Shown: positions 59,447-64,000 of the stretch, in pieces
How the letters are laid out: each line of letters opens with the position of its first letter
Numbering within the stretch: position 1 is the first letter of the stretch
DNA from: Pseudomonas sp. LD120
GTDB taxonomy: Bacteria > Pseudomonadota > Gammaproteobacteria > Pseudomonadales > Pseudomonadaceae
Direction of reading: 5' to 3'
Length of the DNA: 64,000 nt
NCBI RefSeq assembly: GCF_009861525.1
Contig: NZ_WVHL01000005.1
Location: forward strand, 1,922,001 to 1,986,000
Translations under genes and position numbers: made by a program
Notes under the pieces: model-generated
Databases searched by the model: none
The model's input: only the letters and a program-made list of their open reading frames with translations
What the model was told of the DNA's origin: nothing

Positions 59447-60373
59447 ATGATTGGCATAAAAAGCATTGCGAGCTACGTGCCTGTAGCCGGCGTGGACAAT
59501 TACGCACAAGGTGCAAAATTCGCCAAGGATGAAGAATTCATCCTGGGCAAGATCGGTTCTGCTTTTCTGCCGCGCAAAGACGCCGGGCAAGAGACTTCCG
59601 ATCTGTGTGTCGAAGCAGTCAATGCCCTGTTCGCCAGTAACCCGGATCTCAAGCGCGAAGCCATCGACGTATTGATCGTGGTCACCCAGAACGGTGACGA
59701 GGAAGGGTTGCCCCACACCGCCGCGATCGTGCAGGACAAATTGGGCCTGCCAACCACCGTCGCTGCTTTCGATATCTCCCTGGGCTGTTCCGGGTATGTC
59801 TACGGAATCTATGCGATCAAGGGCTTCATGGAAGCTGCGGGCCTGAAGAACGGCCTGTTGGTCACCGCCGATCCCTACTCGAAGATCGTCGATCCCGAAG
59901 ACCGCAACACCACCATGCTGTTCGGCGATGCCGCCACTGCCACCTGGCTGGGCGAGGACGCCACCTGGCAGTTGGGCAAGGCCAAATTCGGTACAGATGG
60001 CTCCGGTGCGCCGCACTTGAAAGTCACCGATGGTGTGTTTTTCATGAACGGTCGCCAGGTATTCAATTTCGCTCTGCTCAAGGTGCCAGCGCATCTGCAC
60101 GAATTGCTCGCCGAGTCAGATTTGCAACCTGACGATATCGATGCGTTCTGCATTCACCAGGGCAGTGCGGCGATTGTCGATGCCGTGGCCCGGCGTTTCG
60201 AGGGGGATCCGGACAAGTTCATCAAGGACATGGTGGAAACCGGTAATACTGTTTCGTCGAGTATTCCGTTGCTGCTGGAAAAACACATGTTTGACTCCAG
60301 CTGGAAGCGCGTCGCCGTGAGCGGTTTCGGGGTCGGTTTGTCCTGGGGGTCGGCGATTATCTATCGCGCCTGA
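59447..60373 (+). CDS. FabH-like 3-oxoacyl-ACP synthase III
   Basis: The 308-residue thiolase-fold protein has the full KAS III triad: Cys114 in DISLGCSGYVYG, His237 in FCIHQGS and Asn267 in ETGNTVSSS. It should condense an acyl-CoA starter with malonyl-ACP. A FabH-like gene (orf3) also lies in the P. syringae flagellin glycosylation island, where the flagellar viosamine carries a 3-hydroxybutyryl-type group, so it likely supplies an acyl decoration of the flagellar sugar. A strong terminator follows. Confidence 0.88.
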   Translation: MIGIKSIASYVPVAGVDNYAQGAKFAKDEEFILGKIGSAFLPRKDAGQETSDLCVEAVNALFASNPDLKREAIDVLIVVTQNGDEEGLPHTAAIVQDKLGLPTTVAAFDISLGCSGYVYGIYAIKGFMEAAGLKNGLLVTADPYSKIVDPEDRNTTMLFGDAATATWLGEDATWQLGKAKFGTDGSGAPHLKVTDGVFFMNGRQVFNFALLKVPAHLHELLAESDLQPDDIDAFCIHQGSAAIVDAVARRFEGDPDKFIKDMVETGNTVSSSIPLLLEKHMFDSSWKRVAVSGFGVGLSWGSAIIYRA

Positions 60374-60394
60374 GTTTCTGCTGCGGCAACACAC

Positions 60395-60431
60395 ATAGCG
60401 CTCAAGGTGTAATCTTGAGCGCTATTTTTTT
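60395..60431 (+). terminator. Intrinsic terminator after the KAS III-like gene
   Basis: ATAGCGCTCAAG and CTTGAGCGCTAT form a perfect 12-bp stem around GTGTAAT, followed by seven T. It separates the island proper from the Maf gene. Confidence 0.95.
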
Positions 60432-60454
60432 GCGCGAGTGATAAGCGAGGCAGC

Positions 60455-61741
60455 ATGAGCGAAAGCTTGGAACACAATGCCCGGATCTTGGGCGAGCGCT
60501 GGCCGGTGCTGCTGGAGCGGCTGTTGGCTGAGGACAGTGGTGCGCTGCAGGCCGATCTGGTTGAGGGGCTGGGCTCGACCCTGAGCATTGCAGGTATTCA
60601 GCTCACCAGTCGTCATGATCGTACCCGTGAGGCGCATACCCAGGCCGCCAGCCTGCCTGAGGCGCCGGTCCTGCATCTTTACGGCTGTGGCTTGGGGGAT
60701 CTGCAACGGGTGTTGCTCCAGCGGCCGGGGCTGAAGCGCCTGTACGTGCACATCCTCAATGGCGCGCTGTTCAAGCTGGTGCTGCAGTTGCTCGATCAGC
60801 AGTTCTGGCTGGTCGATCCGCGGGTCGAGCTGCTCTATGCCGGCGACCTGTCGGAGATTCAGCTGCCGTTCTTTGCCCTGCCGGCCGAGTTGGTGCTGGC
60901 CGATGACTACAACGCGAAGATCCGCGATCGATTGGTCAGTGAGACTCATGTGTCGTTCAACAACCGCCTGTTCACCGAGGAGGCGAGTGTCGCCGAGCGC
61001 CTGGCTGCCGTTGAGCCTTGGGTGCGGGCTGATGCCGATGTCGCCGAGTTGTTTGGCCGCGATAGCGGGCGCGAGGTTTTTGTGATCGCGACCGGTCCGA
61101 GCCTGGAGCCGCATTTTGCAACCTTGCGGGCGTTACGCGAGCGCCCGCAACGACCGTTGCTGATCTGTGTCGACACCGCTTATCAGCCCCTGCAGCGCCA
61201 CGGTATTCAACCTGATGTGGTGGTGAGTGTCGATCAGCGTATTTCCAGTCGGCATCTTCCGGCTCAGGGAAGTGCCAACACGATCCTGGTGTATATGCCT
61301 CTGGCGGACCCGCTGGTGCTTGAAGGCTGGCAAGGGCCGCGTTACGTCGCTTACTCGGCCAGCCCGGTGTTTGCGCCTATGCGTCAGCGATGGCCTAAGG
61401 CGCAGTTGCATGCAGGAGGTAGCGTAATCCATCCCGCGGTGGACCTGGCGGTGAAGATGGGAGGGCGGCGGATCACGTTGTTCGGTGCGGATTTTGCGTT
61501 TCCGATGGATCGAACCCATGCCGGCTGGCAAGACGGCGACCTGGGGCCGCAACTCAAGGCCGCCAAGCATTGGGTGTTGGATGGCAATGGGCAGCGAGTC
61601 AAGACCCAGCTCAATTTCCGCAGCTACCTGTGCGAGTTGGAGCGCTACATCCAGAGTCAGCCCGAGGTCAGGTTTTTCAATACCAGTCGCAGCGGCGCAA
61701 TGATCGCAGGGACTACCTTTCATGAGGATTTTGTTCAATGA
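60455..61741 (+). CDS. Maf-type flagellin glycosyltransferase (motility accessory factor, DUF115)
   Basis: The 428-residue protein has the DUF115/MAF_flag10 core: VFVIATGPSLEPHF near residue 210, CVDTAYQPLQRHGIQPDVVVSVD near 235, GSVIHPAVDLAVKMGGRRITLFGADF near 325. Maf proteins transfer CMP-activated nonulosonic acids such as pseudaminic acid to flagellin. With pseC-F-GH-I upstream and fliC downstream, this is the likely Pse transferase. Its stop codon overlaps the start of the next small gene (ATGA). Confidence 0.87.
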   Translation: MSESLEHNARILGERWPVLLERLLAEDSGALQADLVEGLGSTLSIAGIQLTSRHDRTREAHTQAASLPEAPVLHLYGCGLGDLQRVLLQRPGLKRLYVHILNGALFKLVLQLLDQQFWLVDPRVELLYAGDLSEIQLPFFALPAELVLADDYNAKIRDRLVSETHVSFNNRLFTEEASVAERLAAVEPWVRADADVAELFGRDSGREVFVIATGPSLEPHFATLRALRERPQRPLLICVDTAYQPLQRHGIQPDVVVSVDQRISSRHLPAQGSANTILVYMPLADPLVLEGWQGPRYVAYSASPVFAPMRQRWPKAQLHAGGSVIHPAVDLAVKMGGRRITLFGADFAFPMDRTHAGWQDGDLGPQLKAAKHWVLDGNGQRVKTQLNFRSYLCELERYIQSQPEVRFFNTSRSGAMIAGTTFHEDFVQ

Positions 61742-62007
61742 GCCGGCTTGAGTCTTTGATTGCACGTGCCCGGGAGGTTGCCGATCTGTTCCGCCTGGGA
61801 CGGGATGTCGAGGCGGCGGTGAACATGATCGAGCTGTTCGGCCCGGTGCAAGGCCTGGTCGATGCTGCCCCTCTGGCGGTTCAGCAGGACTGGGCTGGGT
61901 TGCTGAGTCTGATGCTCAAATGTCAGGAGGCGCAGGACTGGCTGGGCCTGGCCGACTACCTGGAGTATGAGCTGGTGGAGTGGCTGTCCATGGTAGTTGG
62001 AGATTGA
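61738..62007 (+). CDS. Small protein coupled to Maf gene, 89 residues, unknown
   Basis: The product starts MSRLESLIARAREVADLFRLG and is helical, acidic and Leu/Trp-rich, without signal peptide or cysteine pairs that suggest a site. The ATGA overlap with the maf-like gene shows translational coupling and probably a stoichiometric relation. A helper or chaperone for Maf or flagellin is a reasonable guess. I recognise no family. Confidence 0.7.
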   Translation: MSRLESLIARAREVADLFRLGRDVEAAVNMIELFGPVQGLVDAAPLAVQQDWAGLLSLMLKCQEAQDWLGLADYLEYELVEWLSMVVGD

Positions 62008-62066
62008 GGAACAGGCACATCTAGCGGATTCTGGTGGGGTTTTTCTGGCGTCATTTTTTAGTTGGG

Positions 62067-62088
62067 CAAGGGTTTAAGCCCTTGTTTT
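62067..62088 (+). terminator. Candidate terminator before fliC
   Basis: CAAGGG-TTTAAG-CCCTTG followed by TTTT lies 60 bases after the small gene and upstream of the fliC promoter. The stem is only 6 bp, though GGGC/GCCC pairing nearby could extend or compete. Confidence 0.5.
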
Positions 62089-62131
62089 CCAAGGGGTGGC
62101 AGGGTGATGGCAAATATTTTTGAAAAAGCCC

Positions 62132-62158
62132 TAAAGCAACTTGCATTGGCGACGATAA
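62132..62158 (+). promoter_or_regulatory. fliC: Sigma28 (FliA) promoter of fliC
   Basis: TAAA, 15 bases, then GACGATAA: an almost perfect match to TAAA-N15-GCCGATAA. It ends 81 bases before the fliC ATG. FliA-dependent transcription of flagellin is standard. Confidence 0.93.
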
Positions 62159-62239
62159 CTATTACGAAGGTTCTCTAGGCCATTACCCGGCGGTTGCCAG
62201 GGCCGGAAGCCGCAGTACCCAACCAACGAGGAATTCGTC

Positions 62240-63091
62240 ATGGCTTTAACAGTAAACACTAACGTCACGTCGTTGAACGTTCAGAAGAACCTGAACCGCG
62301 CTTCCGACGCTCTGTCGACTTCGATGACTCGCCTGTCTTCCGGCCTGAAAATCAACAGTGCAAAAGACGACGCCGCCGGCCTGCAGATCGCTACCCGTAT
62401 GACTTCGCAGATCCGTGGTCAGACCATGGCGATCAAGAACGCCAACGACGGTATCTCCATCGCCCAGACCGCTGAAGGCGCGATGCAAGAATCCACCAAC
62501 ATCCTGCAGCGTATGCGTGAACTGGCCGTTCAGTCGCGAAACGACTCCAACGGTACTGCTGACCGCACCGCTCTGGACAAAGAATTCGCTCAGATGTCCG
62601 ACGAGCTGACTCGTATCGCCAAGTCGACCAACCTGAACGGCAAGAACCTGATCGACGGTACCGCTGGCACCATGACCTTCCAGGTTGGTTCCAATACTGG
62701 TGCTACCAACCAGATCACCATCACCCTGGCTAGTGGCTTCGATGCTGCGACCCTGAGCGTGGGTTCTGCTACCATCAGCATCAGCGCCACCGACAGCGCC
62801 ATGTCGGAAACCAACAGCAAAGCTGCGATCGACGCGATCGACAAAGCGCTGCAGACCATCAACTCCAGCCGTGCCGACCTCGGTGCTGCCCAGAACCGTC
62901 TGACCAGCACCATCTCCAACCTGCAGAACATCAACGAAAACGCCAGTGCTGCACTGGGTCGTGTACAAGATACCGACTTCGCTGCTGAAACTGCCCAGCT
63001 GACCAAGCAGCAGACTCTGCAACAGGCTTCGACCGCAGTTCTGGCCCAGGCCAACCAACTGCCATCCGCTGTACTGAAACTGCTTCAGTAA
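62240..63091 (+). CDS. fliC: Flagellin FliC
   Basis: The 283-residue flagellin has the conserved N-terminal D0/D1 region (TNVTSLNVQKNLNRASDAL; LSSGLKINSAKDDAAGLQIA) and C-terminal D1/D0 region (AALGRVQDTDFAAETAQLTKQQ; ending SAVLKLLQ). The variable middle is short (about 170-200), so this is a small b-type-like flagellin. It is Ser/Thr-rich in the middle, offering O-glycosylation sites for Fgt and Maf enzymes encoded upstream. Both sigma28 promoter and terminator are clear. Confidence 0.98.
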   Translation: MALTVNTNVTSLNVQKNLNRASDALSTSMTRLSSGLKINSAKDDAAGLQIATRMTSQIRGQTMAIKNANDGISIAQTAEGAMQESTNILQRMRELAVQSRNDSNGTADRTALDKEFAQMSDELTRIAKSTNLNGKNLIDGTAGTMTFQVGSNTGATNQITITLASGFDAATLSVGSATISISATDSAMSETNSKAAIDAIDKALQTINSSRADLGAAQNRLTSTISNLQNINENASAALGRVQDTDFAAETAQLTKQQTLQQASTAVLAQANQLPSAVLKLLQ

Positions 63092-63108
63092 TAGCTGGCT
63101 AAGCTTTG

Positions 63109-63145
63109 GCGGGGGAGTGCGCTGGTCGTGCTCTCTCGCTTTTTT
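63109..63145 (+). terminator. Intrinsic terminator of fliC
   Basis: GCGGGGGAGTGC and GTGCTCTCTCGC form a 12-bp stem with several G-U pairs around GCTGGTC, followed by six T. It lies 17 bases after the stop codon. Confidence 0.88.
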
Positions 63146-63164
63146 ACTTTAAGAGGTGATGGAC

Positions 63165-63536
63165 ATGGATATGAGCGTGAAGCTGAACTTGTCTTATCCA
63201 GCGGCCAAGTCAGCGACGCCTGTTGCCGATAAGCCTGCGGAGAAGCCTCGAGAGGTGGTTCCTGCTGTTTCGAACTCGGCCAGGCCGGAAGAAAAGAAAG
63301 AAACGCATACCGAGCAGGAAAAGCTGAAGATGGCCGTGCAGGAGATAGAGAAGTTTGTCCAATCGGTCAAGCGCAATCTGGAGTTCTCGATTGACGAGCC
63401 TTCCGGTCAGGTTGTGGTCAAAGTGATTGCCAGTGATTCGGGAGAGGTGGTTCGGCAGATCCCCAACGAAGAAGTGCTGAGATTGGCTAACAGTTTGAAT
63501 GACGCTAGCAGTTTGCTGTTCAGTGCCAAGGTCTGA
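63165..63536 (+). CDS. flaG: Flagellar protein FlaG
   Basis: The 123-residue protein has a disordered, Pro/Glu/Lys-rich N-terminal half and the FlaG domain in the second half (FSIDEPSGQVVVKVI; GEVVRQIPNEEVLRL). FlaG influences filament length. Three in-frame ATG codons occur at 63159, 63165 and 63171; AAGAGG at 63151-63156 has the best spacing to 63165. It lies between fliC and fliD as in other pseudomonads. Confidence 0.92.
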   Translation: MDMSVKLNLSYPAAKSATPVADKPAEKPREVVPAVSNSARPEEKKETHTEQEKLKMAVQEIEKFVQSVKRNLEFSIDEPSGQVVVKVIASDSGEVVRQIPNEEVLRLANSLNDASSLLFSAKV

Positions 63537-63618
63537 TACCTGGCATGAAAATTGTTGCTGTGTTGTTTTGGGCGCTCTAGCGGTCAAAAGACTGGCGGCA
63601 CACTGAAGGGAGAGACAC

Positions 63619-64000
63619 ATGGCAAGTCCAATTCTACCGGGTACTGGTCTGGGTTCCGGCCTCGATACCGGTGCTATCGTCAAGGCGTTGGTTGCGGCTG
63701 ACAAAGCGGCCAAGCAGGGTCAGATCGACCGTGCAACCACCAACAACAGCGCGAGTATCTCCGGGATCGGAACCTTGCAATCGCTGTTGTCGACCTTTCA
63801 GAGCACTATGTCGGCTGCTGGGCTGGGAAGTGCTGTCAATCCGTCCTTTTCCGGCTTTTCTGCCACCTCCAGTGACAGTAAGGTCGTCGACGCCACGGCA
63901 GACAACTATGCGGTGGCCGGCAAGTACTCTATTGAGGTCACTAAGCTTGCAACTTCGTCAAAAGTGGCCAGTGCGGCTTTTGCCGGGGGAAATACCAGTG
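63619..64000 (+). CDS. fliD: Flagellar cap protein FliD (partial, 3' end outside window)
   Basis: The first 127 residues start MASPILPGTGLGSGLDTGAI, the conserved FliD N-terminus, with the FliD_N domain GKYSIEVTKLATSSKVAS near 95. FliD caps the filament and helps flagellin polymerise. GGGAGAGA lies about 5 bases before the ATG. The frame is open to the right edge. Confidence 0.95.
   Translation, partial: MASPILPGTGLGSGLDTGAIVKALVAADKAAKQGQIDRATTNNSASISGIGTLQSLLSTFQSTMSAAGLGSAVNPSFSGFSATSSDSKVVDATADNYAVAGKYSIEVTKLATSSKVASAAFAGGNTS

Noticed and set aside
1..64000. CRISPR arrays, tRNA, rRNA or prophage genes
   Set aside because: No regularly spaced repeats, no cloverleaf-type sequences with CCA ends, and no integrase or phage structural genes were recognised in the window.

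Overview
The window is chromosomal DNA from a fluorescent-group Pseudomonas. Base composition is GC-rich throughout, and gene order follows blocks known from P. aeruginosa: recQ/MarR/plpD; trkH/nitroreductase; cpxS-cpxP-cpxR/yciI/yciB; PHP/yciO/scpA/scpB/rluB; phhABC with divergent phhR; flgF-L; fliC-flaG-fliD. Degenerate REP-type palindromes in intergenic gaps also fit this group. Identifications rest on recognised motifs and remembered gene order; no database search was made.

Layout. 1-9.8 kb: the end of a RecQ-type helicase, a MarR regulator, the patatin-type two-partner esterase PlpD, a SelW-like thioredoxin-fold protein, a DMT transporter with its AraC regulator, an LpxH-like phosphoesterase, an HD protein, an Mpo1-like membrane protein, a second AraC regulator and TrkH. 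9.9-14.6 kb: a nitroreductase, then a minus-strand run yciB-yciI-coiled-coil protein-cpxR-cpxP-cpxS (envelope stress). 14.7-19.7 kb: a plus-strand run PHP phosphoesterase, YciO/Sua5, ScpA, ScpB (condensin partners) and RluB. 19.8-25.8 kb: accessory-looking ground with a 45-aa peptide gene beside an M29-type metallopeptidase homologue, an AT-rich gap, the aromatic amino acid permease AroP with a long leader, ArfB, an MFS transporter and two tiny genes. 26-30.3 kb: phenylalanine catabolism (PhhA hydroxylase, PhhB pterin recycling, PhhC aminotransferase) and the regulator PhhR. 30.3-31.0 kb: a decayed IS4-family remnant.

31.0-64.0 kb is flagellar. A methyltransferase/2OG-oxygenase pair points away from a sigma54-driven flgFGHIJKL operon. 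Between flgL and fliC lies a 20.5-kb glycosylation island with two sugar pathways. The first should make a CDP-linked, C-methylated 6-deoxyhexose (RfbF, RfbG, epimerase, two C-methyltransferase-type proteins, reductase, CmcI-type methyltransferase), bracketed by two giant multidomain glycosyltransferases (Fgt1- and Fgt2-like). The second is a pseudaminic acid pathway (PseC, PseF, fused PseG-PseH, PseI) followed by a FabH-like ketoacyl synthase, a Maf-type flagellin glycosyltransferase and a small partner protein. fliC with a sigma28 promoter, flaG and the start of fliD close the window.

The points most worth following are: (1) the 45-aa peptide plus M29-like enzyme, which resembles an unassigned modified-peptide locus; (2) the apparent loss of pseB, leaving a 25-codon scar translationally coupled to pseC; (3) the hybrid CDP-sugar/pseudaminate island, whose glycan is not one I can name; and (4) the long structured aroP leader with its own 20-codon ORF.
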